A stretch of 23,832 nucleotides of DNA, taken from Chara braunii (Eukaryota > Streptophyta > Charophyceae > Charales > Characeae). Numbering within the stretch: position 1 is the first letter of the stretch; every line of letters begins with the position of its first letter. Location: contig BFEA01000854.1 of NCBI GenBank assembly GCA_003427395.1, positions 392,125-415,956 of the forward strand. Reading direction: 5' to 3'. Shown here piece by piece: positions 9,790 through 17,415 of this stretch. The position numbers and the translations under genes were made by a program. The notes under the pieces were generated by a model. It worked only from the letters and a program-made list of their open reading frames with translations. It was not told where the DNA came from and made no database searches.

Positions 9790-10260
9790 GCATCCTATCC
9801 AGCTCATGGGTGACTATCGTGCCCATTATCAGACACCTTACTGACTCTCGATTCCGGAGGCGACGAAACTCACACGCTAGCTTGAGGAACTCCTTCGACT
9901 AGGTTTTATTAAACTCAGTAACTCCTCCCGAAGTGCTCTCATCCTCTTTGCTCGCAAAGCGGACGGATTTTTTTGCTTCTGCATTGGCTACCGCGGCCTT
10001 AACCGTAAGTGCCTTTGCTTAGTAAGTGTCGCTTTGCTTGGCGCAAAGTGAACTTCCTAGGACACCATATGTTTGATTAGGGTCTCCACATGGATGACGC
10101 GAAGATCACTGCTTTGCGGAGTGACCCATCTCCACATCCACCAAGCAGCTTAGTAGTTTCCTAGGCCTCACTAGTTACTATAGTAATTTTATCCAAAGAT
10201 ACGCTAGGTATTCCTACGTCCTTACCTCAACCCTCCTCCGGAAGAACCTGGCGTGGTTTT
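9776..10260 (+). pseudogene. Reverse transcriptase remnant with the catalytic core deleted
   Basis: The N-terminal fingers are readable at 9776-10007: VEHPIQL, then ATKLTR, LEELLRLGFIKLSNSSRSA and GYRGLNR, with stops TGA (9842) and TAG (9878). The text then jumps at about 10008-10024 to KCRFAWRKVNFLGHHM (10024-10071), which belongs to the far end of the palm/connection region. The intervening palm, with the first catalytic Asp and the DD metal-binding motif, is absent. The junction carries two imperfect copies of GTAAGTG...TTTGCTT (10005 and 10022). A stop (TAG 10078) and a frameshift near 10130 follow, then a clean frame from 10137 (STKQLSSFLGLTSYYSNFI). The enzyme would copy RNA into DNA; this copy has lost that ability. 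Confidence 0.85.
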
Positions 10261-10880
10261 GGACACCCCTTTGCGAAGACGTCTTTTGCGCCCTTAAGAA
10301 GGCGGTGACTTGTGCACCATTTCTTCGCCTCCTCGATTTTGATCGTCCCTTCATCGTCTCCACTGATGCGTCATATTTTGCAGTAGGAGTTGTACTTTCT
10401 CAGGTGTTTCCCCCTCCTCATGACTCACCTTATCCCCATGTTCCTCATTTTCCTCCCCCTCCTGCTGCCACTGCTTCTCGACTGACGCCTATCCTTCCAC
10501 CGCTTCCCTCCACTGACAGTCCTCCCGTTACTTACTTCCCGACTATTGCGGAAGATATGACTGTCGAGGTTCGTGTTAGGGATTAACCAATCGCTTTCTA
10601 CATCCATCAGCCACTGCCTGCTGAGATAAGCTACATTGTCGATGAACGTGAGGTTCTCGCAGTAATTTATGTTACCCGGCGTTGGCGTCATTATCTGCAC
10701 GGGGCGCCCTTTACGGTGCGCACGGATAACTCAATTGTCCAAACTTTCCTCACGAAGCCCAAACTTTTCCCTCGACAGGCACACTGGTGGCGTGATTTAT
10801 CCGAGTTCAGTTTCACCACTCAGCCTATCAAAGGTGAAACGAGTCACGTCGTCGATGCCTTGTCCTGCCGTCCTGATCAC
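10137..10880 (+). pseudogene. RT connection and RNase H domain with a proline-rich insert
   Basis: One frame runs from 10137 to 10865 with a single TAA (10584-10586). LRLLDFDRPFIVSTDASYF (about 10323-10379) carries the first RNase H Asp (TDAS), and VDEREVLAVIYVTRRWRHYL (10638-10697) the Glu helix. A TDN motif at 10719-10727 carries a further acidic residue, and VVDALSCRP (10848-10874) is the usual end of the RNase H/tether segment. Between VVLSQ and the strand PIAFYIHQPL lies about 60 residues of Pro/His/Ser-rich sequence not found in compact Ty3 RNase H domains. RNase H removes the RNA strand during cDNA synthesis. Confidence 0.8.
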
Positions 10881-11606
10881 AATCAGGAACCCATCCTTCT
10901 TGTTGTCATCTCCATCACCATTGTTCATCAATTGGTGATCGACGCATATCGCACTCAGTACCGCCACTGCTCGAATTATCGCGTCATCCACACGACACTG
11001 CGGAGTGGCAAGACCTTTCTTTCATGCTTCCTCGGTGAGAACGGTCTCGTGTACTGGCATAGCAGATCTGGTCAGTTAGAACCACGTATAACTGTCATTT
11101 CGTCAAAATGGACATCTTTTATTTTTTGAACGAAATTGAAACCGAGTTTTTTGGCCGAAAACTCGTCAAAATTTGTTGTTCCTAAGGGTTCGGCGTTTGT
11201 AAAACGCTGGACCCCCTGGCTGTACATGGACCTAGCTTGAGACTAGGTACCTCCAGGCAGTCCTCCCTGGAGGTGTCTGGTCTCAAGCTAGGTCCATGTA
11301 CAACTAGGGGGTCCAGCGTTTGTAAAACGCTGGACCCTCAGGAACAACAAAATTTGACGAGTTTTCGGCAAAAAACTCAGTTTCAATTTCATTCAAAAAA
11401 TAGAAAATGTTTATTTTGACGAAATGGTCGTTGTATCTGCGTTCCCTCCACCGGACAGCTCCGCGTCCAGGTCATAGTACAAGGACTTCGTCAAAGTCTA
11501 CATTCAGGAGTGTCCTACCTGCTACGAGGTGAACAGTGCGAACCGCATGTCGTATGGGTTACTTCAGCCCCTACTGATACCTGAGGGTCGTTAGCAGTCC
11601 ATCTCG
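10881..11606 (+). pseudogene. Integrase N-terminal (HHCC) region, interrupted
   Basis: After the RNase H end the frame continues through ENGLVYWHSRSGQL (11038-11079) and is interrupted at 11096 by the MITE. Beyond it, VPSTGQLRVQVI is readable in a shifted frame (11442-11477), then a break, then YKDFVKVYIQECPTC (11478-11522), which holds the two Cys of the zinc finger. The segment that should carry the two His is missing, so a deletion lies at about 11476-11480. A TAG at 11475 and another at 11592 break the frame. This domain normally binds zinc and helps integrase multimerise. Confidence 0.7.
11096..11426. mobile_element. 331-bp foldback MITE inside the integrase
   Basis: The whole segment is one imperfect palindrome. 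The ends CATTTCGTCAAAAT and ATTTTGACGAAATG are perfect 14-bp inverted repeats. Similarity continues through both arms (about 150-160 bp each, roughly 90% identical) to a centre near 11255-11270, where ACCTCCAGG meets CCTGGAGGT. Each arm also holds its own hairpin (11310-11336: GGTCCAGCGTTT-GTA-AAACGCTGGACC). There is no coding. The flanks ACTGT and GTCGT share at most GT, so the target duplication and superfamily are unclear. It cuts the integrase reading, so it arrived after the host element. Confidence 0.85.
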
Positions 11607-12086
11607 ATGGATTTCATTGGTCCCCTTCTTCCACGCACTGAGCACGGTCATGATGCTATCTTAGTCGTCGTCGATCGCTTCACGAAGCGTGCACACTTTG
11701 TCACGTGTCGTTATTGCATTAGCGCTCGTGAGGTCGTCGACATCGTCTTCAACAGAGTCGTGAGAGATCACGGCTTACCTCAAAGCATCATCTTCGACCG
11801 TGACCCGCGTTTTACCGACACATTCTGGTGATGCCTACACGACGTGTACAGATCCCAGCTCCGCTTCTCATCGTCTTACCACCCTCAGACCGGTCGTCAG
11901 ACCGAGGTCATCAATAAGACTATCGGTAACTTTCTCCGAAAGTTTATTAGGGGTGACCAACAGTGGGACTTACACTTGGCCCACGTGGACATTGCGTACA
12001 ACCATACTGTTTCGCCATCCACAGAAATCTCGCCATTCTATTGCGACGTTGACTACCACCCTCGCGTACTCGCGGATTTCCTATGA
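11607..12086 (+). pseudogene. Integrase catalytic core (DD35E) with an internal stop
   Basis: The frame starts at MDFIGPLL (11607) and stays the same throughout, with one TGA (11829-11831). The acidic triad is visible: Asp at 11610 (MDFIG), Asp at 11796 (FDRDPRF) and Glu at 11904 (GRQTE). The last two are separated by exactly 35 residues. VVVDRFTKRAHFV, DHGLPQSIIFDRD and SSYHPQTGRQTE are typical of Ty3 integrases; an Asp often seen after HPQT is Gly here. YNHTVSPSTEISPF (12000-12041) marks the end of the core. Integrase inserts the cDNA into the host chromosome. Confidence 0.85.
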
Positions 12087-12379
12087 TCGTCACGGTTGTG
12101 CCCAGACACTCACTGTCCTGCACTTGACGATTGGATCGCCCACATGGTGACAATTATGAAGTGCGCACACGAGAGTCTAACCGACTCCCAGACTCGCATC
12201 GCCACACAAGATAACGAATGGATCATCCATTCAAAGTCAGTGACGATGTACTCGTCGACGTACGCCACTTGTAGCTTGAAGCGGATATGCTTCGCAAATT
12301 CCGGTGCCGCTTCTTCGGTCCATGCCACATTCTTTAAGTTGTCGGTTTTGATACTGCCGCTAGTCCGGTCAACTTCTGT
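12087..12379 (+). pseudogene. Integrase C-terminal region, frameshifted
   Basis: One frame carries the helical part (LDDWIAHMV, about 12123-12149). A frameshift before about 12229 moves to the frame of the downstream chromodomain, reading FKVSDDVLVDVRHL (12230-12271), then TAG (12272), RCRFFGPCHIL and TAA (12335). The SDDVLV and FFGPCHIL stretches sit where the Ty3 integrase GD.V.L and GPF/Y motifs occur. This DNA-binding module links the catalytic core to the chromodomain. Confidence 0.65.
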
Positions 12380-12862
12380 GTGAAGCTACCTGATTATCTT
12401 CGACAGACTTACATATACGATGCTTACCATATCTCATTGTCGCTCCCTTATCGTAGACCGTCCGAGCCCTTCGCCGGACGTCCTTATGAGCGCCCTCCAC
12501 CTATCATGGTGGACGGTCACGCAGAGTTCGTCGTTTCCAATATTATATCTTGCCGAGTTACTGACAATACCTCTCCACACATCGGTTACCTTGTGCATTG
12601 GAAGGGCTATCCTGATGAGGAGGCTACTTGGGAGCCCCTCGAGCACTTGGAGCACGCCCAGATGTTGTTGCGTGCATATGATCGTGCTCGTCATGCCAAG
12701 ACTTCTGCTCCTACTCAGTCCACTGACCATTTTCCTCCTCCTCCGACTGAGGAGATTGCTGAGGACGAGCCTGCTCCCTCAGAGACCGTTCTTCAGCAGC
12801 AGATGAATGCCTATGCGCATCCACCGCGCACTCGTCGACGCCCTAGGCGTCTCGACGACTGA
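12380..12862 (+). CDS. Integrase C-terminal tail with chromodomain (open frame)
   Basis: A 160-codon uninterrupted frame forms the end of pol; the ATG is internal and not a true start. Residues 1-43 (KLPDYLRQTYIYDAYHISL...) are the integrase tail, with the run HISLSLPYRRPSEPF before a Pro-rich hinge. Residues 49-100 are a chromodomain: EFVVSNIISCR, YLVHWKGYPDEEATWEPLEHL and a C-terminal helix. The aromatic cage positions are all aromatic (F50, W74, Y77), so methyl-lysine histone binding is plausible for this domain type, which directs chromoviruses to heterochromatin. A Pro/Glu-rich stretch and an Arg-rich end (RTRRRPRR, 149-156) follow. It lies in the same frame as 12229-12379, separated by two stops. 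It is the only part of pol that still looks undamaged. Confidence 0.85.
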   Translation: MKLPDYLRQTYIYDAYHISLSLPYRRPSEPFAGRPYERPPPIMVDGHAEFVVSNIISCRVTDNTSPHIGYLVHWKGYPDEEATWEPLEHLEHAQMLLRAYDRARHAKTSAPTQSTDHFPPPPTEEIAEDEPAPSETVLQQQMNAYAHPPRTRRRPRRLDD

Positions 12863-13991
12863 CACCTTGATCACCTACTTCTTCCCACTGACTCACACCT
12901 TCAGGAACTCCATCATCAACTTCTTCAAGATGTCAACATTTTGCGAGTCTGCTTCGACATCGACTCAACTCCTACTTTATCGACGTCATCGACCACTTCG
13001 ACGACTTCAATTACTTTAGACGTGACTTCCTCACGCCACCACCCTACCTTGTATATTCCCTTGCATGTATCGCATGATGACTCTCACTTAGTTGGGTCTC
13101 TCTGTGTTGGGCTCTCCTTTGGTATTACATAGGCATTGGGACCGTAGCGTTATCTTGGCTTCCCTGTTCCCAGATTTAGCTCCCTCCCCCAATCGATAAG
13201 TTGTTTGCATGTTTCCCTCACCCACTACATCCCTCATCACCCTAGTATCGACAGTTGCATACCTTCAGTTAGGCATATGTCCACCCTATTCCAGACTTTC
13301 CTTTCATGGTCGACCCTGCATGGTGTCACTCATTCGTCGAGCATTACTTGCCTTAATGGTCTATATGTTAGGGGTCATTGGTTTTGCATCGCTACCACTC
13401 CGTCACCAGGAGCCTGATGACCTATCCTACCTTCATGTGTGACTGTCGTTAGGTGTTTCGATTCTTATGTTGCATTCACCCCCTTTGAGTCCATCCCACT
13501 CTTAGTGGTTCAGCGACATCACATTAATTATGGTCTATATGTTAGGGGTCGTTGGTTTTGCATCGCTACCACTCCCTCACCCTGAGCCTGATGACCTGTC
13601 CTACCTTCATGTGTGACTGTTGTTAGGTGTTTCGATTCTTACGTTGCATTCACCCCCTTTGAGTCCATCCCACTCTTAGTGGTTCAACAACATCACATTA
13701 ATTATGACATATTGCTCTCTTTTCCTTTCAGCACTGAGGCAATTACCTCCAAGACTTTAGGATTGTATCATGCTACATTTCATTTTCTGTTGTTAGTTAG
13801 TATGTGTATACCAGACATTTGTTTTTCATTTGACATTATGGAGCTTAGGTTGCATCGCATAAACTCCGCATGGAACTTGCTCTGCATCCTAGATTTCTAG
13901 CCTTTCTTTATTGCAGAGTTCGGTTGCTTTTGCGGATAGCGTGTTTTTTGCTCTTGCGATCCACTACAGGTCTAAGGAATCGTGAGGATCG
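12863..13991 (+). other. 3' untranslated tail of the Ty3 element
   Basis: There are 1.1 kb between the chromodomain stop and the 3' LTR with no recognisable coding. It contains the 174-bp tandem duplication. The bases before the LTR (AAGGAATCGTGAGGATCG, 13974-13991) are purine-rich but interrupted, a worn candidate for the polypurine tract that primes plus-strand synthesis. Confidence 0.6.
13357..13704. repeat. 174-bp tandem duplication
   Basis: Units 13357-13530 and 13531-13704 have exactly equal length, both start TGGTCTATATGTTAGGGGTC and end ACATTAATTA. They differ at about 9 positions (about 95% identical), much closer than the two LTRs are to each other. Confidence 0.9.
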
Positions 13992-14309
13992 TGCAACGAA
14001 CCTCTATCTGTAGGTCAGGGTCTACCAGGCTATTTGTCTGTTTGAACTGTGGAACCAGGTCGTGGCCTGACCCCACAGGTCGTGTGTTGTTTCATTCCAA
14101 TCCAATTCTGCCCAATACCACTGTCAGTATCAGGCCAGTCAGTCCACTGGGGGTATAACCCAGCTGCAGTCTACTTTGAGTTATTGTTCATTCTGCACAT
14201 TTGGAGTACGTGCATGTTGAGTTGTCCCTTCCAACTCCATCTCCATCCCCTCCCCCTTTAACCCTTCGTCTTGATCCTGATGGACCGCCATCCCGGCAGG
14301 TCCGTCACA
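13992..14309 (+). repeat. 3' LTR of the Ty3 element
   Basis: This is a 318-bp uninterrupted copy starting TGCAACG and ending CCGTCACA. It aligns with 1235-1437 plus 4173-4314 over its whole length. A TATA-like GTATAAC lies at 14153-14159. Most differences from the 5' LTR are C-to-T or G-to-A in this copy. Confidence 0.9.
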
Positions 14310-14965
14310 GAGAGCTTTTCTGTAAATCATCACTCTTTTGCCTCTCCCATACCTCCACCTCATTGTTTCCAATGAATTTGAAAAATTGTTGAGATACTTG
14401 GTTGGTTGACAATACTGGTACACACCGCTCACCCGTTTTATCGCCTTCAGACAACAGTCATTTCCAATCTTCGGGGATGGCATTGATGATTTCTTGCCTC
14501 TTGGTTTCCACGTACCATAGCCTTCCAAGCTTAAGTTTGAGGTGCTGAGGGCTCAACCAGTCTGGTTGGTGATCATCCCACAGGTCTTCAATTCTCAGAA
14601 CCCCTTTCTCAATTCATGCCCTACCAAAATTTCCCTGTTTTGGCAAAACTTCAAACCAGGTACCATTTGTTCTTCTAATCCCCTTGTTCTCAAAGAGTGG
14701 TTACCTCAAGACCTCATCTTTCGTATGTGGTTCTCTCAGTGGTGAAGGCGAAGTTGCTTTACAGGCTAACATTACCCCTTTCTAAACAGAAGACGTTACA
14801 AATCTTCGTTGAAAGGACGGGATTGTAAGGAGAATCCATACATCCTCTCCCCGACTCAGTCCCCATTCTTTTGCGAAAATATATTCCGCCAGCGCTACCC
14901 AATTCCGACTATCTGTGTCCATGACTTCTTTCATGGGCCATTTGCAGAGCAACGCGGTGTTCTGC
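14310..14965. other. Unassigned spacer between the two elements
   Basis: I see no family motif. Short open frames exist on both strands (plus 14542-14745, minus 14181-14528, the latter running into the LTR), but none resembles a known protein. The sequence GAGAG follows the 3' LTR and TCTGC precedes the next element. Confidence 0.4.
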
Positions 14966-14971
14966 TATCGA

Positions 14972-14999
14972 GGCAAATACCCTGACAAGGGTATTTGCC
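14972..14999. other. Hairpin H1, copy A
   Basis: GGCAAATACCCT pairs perfectly with AGGGTATTTGCC around a GACA loop (12 bp). The sequence is identical to H1 of copy B, and it lies 6 bp inside the LTR start. Confidence 0.9.
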
Positions 15000-15012
15000 G
15001 GGGTTTTTTAAC

Positions 15013-15029
15013 GTCGGATGTTGTCTGAC
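15013..15029. other. Hairpin H2, copy A
   Basis: GTCGGAT-GTT-GTCTGAC forms seven pairs, two of them G-T type. Copy B (22381-22397) has the all-Watson-Crick form GTCGGAC-GCT-GTCCGAC, so the changes here are transitions that still allow pairing in RNA. Confidence 0.7.
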
Positions 15030-15128
15030 CTTTTCGTTGAATTGAAAGACTTTATGAGACTGACCCTTGCCATAAGTTTATTCTGACTTGACCTATGATT
15101 GAGATACTAAAAGTTTTCGGTCTTCAAT

Positions 15129-15149
15129 CCGGACGCGTGTGGCGTCCGG
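15129..15149. other. Hairpin H3, copy A
   Basis: CCGGACGC-GTGTG-GCGTCCGG, a perfect 8-bp stem. Copy B at the aligned place has GACGTC-GTT-GATGTC (22498-22512), shorter and with one G-T pair. Confidence 0.8.
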
Positions 15150-15358
15150 GAATAACAAAAGTGATTGGCAGTGCTCCGCTTTTGTCGAAGTCGCAAGGCG
15201 TGCGGACATGGAAGTGGTAGAACTAGACCTATTCTACCTAGAGTAATGAGGGATGCGCTGGGTATAGGGCCGCAGCACAGGAGAAATAGGAGGTTTGTTT
15301 TATTTCTTGGGCCTGTGGGGGTTGACTGCTAGCCAAGAGGCCGACAGACTGATGTCGA

Positions 15359-15401
15359 GGCCTACCCGGTTAGGTGGCCAACCAAGCCGCGGTCAAGCGG
15401 C
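15359..15401. other. Two hairpins, copy A
   Basis: GGCC(T)ACC pairs with GGTGGCC (15359-15380, one bulge), and GCCGC (15386-15390) pairs with GCGGC (15397-15401). Confidence 0.55.
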
Positions 15402-15478
15402 CAATCGATGGGGCAGGACCTGCCTGCAAGCTTATTAGGCTTCAGGTAGGCAGGATCTGCAGAGCCTCAGGCAGGCAG

Positions 15479-15491
15479 GGCCTACAAGGCC
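15479..15491. other. Hairpin H4, copy A
   Basis: GGCCT-ACA-AGGCC. The aligned place in copy B holds a different stem, AGTCTG/CAGACT (22794-22813). Confidence 0.65.
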
Positions 15492-15517
15492 ATATGCAGG
15501 GGGAATGACTGGGGCCG

Positions 15518-15538
15518 AACTCTTCATGTAGAAGAGTT
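15518..15538. other. Hairpin H5, copy A
   Basis: AACTCTTC-ATGTA-GAAGAGTT, a perfect 8-bp stem. Copy B reads AACCCTTC/GAAGGGTT, so a T-A pair here corresponds to a C-G pair there, with a 5-nt loop in both. Confidence 0.85.
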
Positions 15539-15540
15539 GC

Positions 15541-15562
15541 TCCTATCACTATTGTGATAGGA
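15541..15562. other. Hairpin H6, copy A
   Basis: TCCTATCAC-TATT-GTGATAGGA, a perfect 9-bp stem. Copy B at the same place is CTAGCTC/GAGCTAG, with two complete pair replacements. Confidence 0.85.
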
Positions 15563-15625
15563 ACTAGCCGAGTACGTTACAGCAATACTACCCGACGGAC
15601 ACCGGGGTCGAATCTGAAACGTCGC

Positions 15626-15655
15626 GCCCTGCTGGGCATAGCTCCTTGTGGAGCT
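15626..15655. other. Hairpin pair H7, copy A
   Basis: GCCC-TGCT-GGGC (15626-15637) is followed by AGCTCC-TTGT-GGAGCT (15640-15655). Copy B shows one larger hairpin here with CTCC/GGAG inside GGGC/GCCC (22950-22979). Confidence 0.7.
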
Positions 15656-15690
15656 GGCTGCCACCTTCCTGTCAGCACAGTCGAAATTGA

Positions 15691-15714
15691 CCGTCGATCG
15701 CAAAGATCGCACGG
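15691..15714. other. Hairpin H8, copy A
   Basis: CCGTCGATC-GCAAA-GATCG(C)ACGG: nine pairs with one bulged C. Followed by CGGCCG-AAGT-CGGCCG, which is also present in copy B (loop GGAA). Copy B has a different upper stem at the same site (23009-23038). Confidence 0.8.
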
Positions 15715-15784
15715 CCGAAGTCGGCCGCGCAAAGGTTAGCATGGCCTTTAAGCAAGGATGACACGCATAAATCGAGAAATGATC

Positions 15785-15832
15785 TTTTTTTTTTTTTTTT
15801 TTTTGAGTTCGATTCCGTGGGGAATCGAACTC
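15785..15832. repeat. T20 run followed by perfect 12-bp hairpin
   Basis: T20 (15785-15804) abuts GAGTTCGATTCC-GTGG-GGAATCGAACTC (15805-15832). Each arm resembles a tRNA T-arm / pol III B-box (AGTTCGATTCC), and because the arms are complementary the motif is readable on both strands. Similarity to copy B fades at the T run, so an insertion boundary may lie here. Confidence 0.7.
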
Positions 15833-15852
15833 GGAGCTGGTTATTGTGAGAA

Positions 15853-15904
15853 GTGGCAATGGCCACGAGTTCGAAGTGGTTTGCTGTTGGCTGGGGCCAG
15901 CAGC
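15853..15904. other. Two further hairpins, copy A
   Basis: GTGGC-AATG-GCCAC (15853-15866) and GCTGTTGGC-TGGG-GCCAGCAGC (15883-15904, nine pairs, one G-T). They are followed by an A/G-rich stretch (15905-15945). Confidence 0.7.
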
Positions 15905-16104
15905 CAAAAGAAAAAAAAAAGAAGAAGGAAAAAAAAAAGAAAACTAAGACAAGAGCACCGCATGACGCGTTTATAAGAGGCCGGGAGCTGTAACTCAAGG
16001 GCAGGTAGGCCAGGCGTCCGTTTTCACGACCGTCAGTGTTGTTGTGTTTCTGATTTTTTTGTTTTATGAAATTTGGTCCCTTATCATTTCAAATAGCAGC
16101 AGCC

Positions 16105-16306
16105 TCGCGGCTTGACGAGGCACTGGCCTTCCCATGGGAAGTGGGAAACTCGTTCCATTTGGCACATCTGGTGAGTAGGGTGGTGAGGGCCATTTTTCGT
16201 GAGGTTACACAGCCCCACCATGCCCCGAATCCATTTGGATTTGGACTCTGGTTTGCATTTCAACAGTTCATGGTTGTGCCTTGGAGCCACAGCCTTCCAA
16301 AGGGCA
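16105..16306. other. Hairpins in the extra segment of copy A
   Basis: CTTCCCATGGGAAG (16128-16141) is a 14-bp palindrome, and GTGCCTTGGA (from about 16277) pairs with TCCAA(AG)GGCAC (to about 16306). No coding is recognised in 15945-17000, though a short plus frame (16066-16338) exists. The stretch 16318-16365 is A-rich. Confidence 0.5.
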
Positions 16307-16476
16307 CTATTAGGCCAAAGGGCAAAAAGGGAAAATAAAAAAGAAAAAAATAAAATAAAATGAAAAAGTGAGATTAAGATTTTGAGAAATCTGTATTTTG
16401 CAGTTTGCAGGTTAACTAAGGAAATTGTGAGATATATGCACAGCATGTCAGCATACATTCACACCGTACACACATT

Positions 16477-16540
16477 ACACAATCGGTACACACACTGAAA
16501 GGTACAATACACAATCGGTGTACACACTGAAAGGTACAAG
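16477..16540. repeat. 32-bp tandem duplication
   Basis: ACACAATCGGT(A/G)(C/T)ACACACTGAAAGGTACAA is repeated at 16477-16508 and 16509-16540 with about 3 differences. Downstream, GACCGC-CGCCAT-GCGGTC (16587-16604) is a perfect 6-bp hairpin. Confidence 0.85.
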
Positions 16541-17191
16541 GTACAATGATTGCTTAGCCGGTAGGTATGGCACCCCGACCAGTTTCGACCGCCGCCATGC
16601 GGTCCTCTTCAGGGGGAAGTCCACCTTCGTCAGCCCTTGACAACACCATCAAACCTACCGACATCTCCGGAAACATCACTAGGTTGGACAGCGTAGAACC
16701 CGAAAAGCCTACGCAATCATTACTATTATAGTCCTAAGTCTGAAACGTCAAACAGCAACCCCGGACACTATTCAGCCAAAAGGCAAGTAGCAGGTCGTGC
16801 GTTCGATCTCTTCAAGGATGAACAAAATACAGGTCTGACAGCTACCGGGTTCAAGCCCAAAAGTGTCAACACTAGAGGAAAACCTAATGAAAACGAAAAC
16901 GAAAAAATGAAAAAACGAAAAGACGTCGTACGAAAAGGTATCCAACTCGAATATCAGCTACAAACGTGTCACAATCAACCGCAAAGCTAACAACATTCTA
17001 CAATTTGCACCTATCTTTTTTTGGTGACGTAAATGATTTTTGCTGGCTCTGAAAAATTGTCTCTGAGTAGGTGGGCACCTATGCCACGCGCATGAAGTTT
17101 TTCAGATTTTTTTATTTGATAAAATTTTAATTCAAAATCGCCAGAGTCGGGGTACTTTTTGCAACCCGCTATGAGCCTGTCGGGAATTTAG

Positions 17192-17264
17192 CTCGTGATT
17201 ATCACGAGTTGTTCTCCCCCCCCCAGCCTTAGCACTGAACTGGCACCCCTCAGAACGGGTGCCA
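17192..17264. other. Hairpins H9 and H10, copy A
   Basis: CTCGTGA-TTA-TCACGAG (17192-17208) follows CTGTCGGGAATTTAG, and copy B has the same arrangement at 23680-23703. TGGCACCC-CTCAGAAC-GGGTGCCA (17241-17264) is a perfect 8-bp stem. Confidence 0.8.
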
Positions 17265-17275
17265 TACAGAAAAAA

Positions 17276-17321
17276 GGCAGCCTATGGCTGTCCAGGAGTT
17301 AGCTGTAGCCAATTGGCTGCC
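17276..17321. other. Hairpin H11, copy A
   Basis: GGCAGCC (17276-17282) pairs with GGCTGCC (17315-17321), with an inner GGCT/AGCC. At the corresponding place copy B has a much longer stem of unrelated sequence (23786-23832). Confidence 0.7.
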
Positions 17322-17357
17322 TATTTTTAAGTGGGAAACCACGGTAGGATCTCCACC

Positions 17358-17362
<5 letters not shown>

Positions 17363-17413
<51 letters not shown>
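17363..17413. repeat. A51 homopolymer
   Basis: This is an uninterrupted run of A flanked by CCATATT and CCGTAGTGG. It could be the tail of a retroposed segment, but no element body is recognised next to it. Copy B has an A31 run (23417-23447) at a different place relative to the shared hairpins. Confidence 0.9.

Positions 17414-17415
<2 letters not shown>

Larger units (their letters stand above)
1235..14309 (+). mobile_element. Degenerate Ty3/gypsy chromovirus LTR retrotransposon
   Basis: The boundaries come from two diverged LTR copies, 5' TGCA(G/A)CG and 3' GTCCGTCACA, at 1235...4314 and 13992-14309. Between them, in the + direction, lie a primer-binding site, gag with a CCHC knuckle, protease, RT, RNase H, integrase and a chromodomain. 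Protease-RT-RNase H-integrase is the Ty3 (Metaviridae) order, and the C-terminal chromodomain marks the chromovirus branch. The span is 13.1 kb because a 2.7-kb insertion splits the 5' LTR and a 0.33-kb MITE sits in the integrase. Flanks AGAGA (1230-1234) and GAGAG (14310-14314) agree only with a one-base shift, so a target duplication is possible but unproven. Stops, frameshifts and deletions make the copy non-autonomous. Confidence 0.9.

Noticed and set aside
10005-10022. Intron (GTAAGT...AG) at the RT junction
   Set aside because: Only 18 bp long; better explained as short direct repeats at a deletion.
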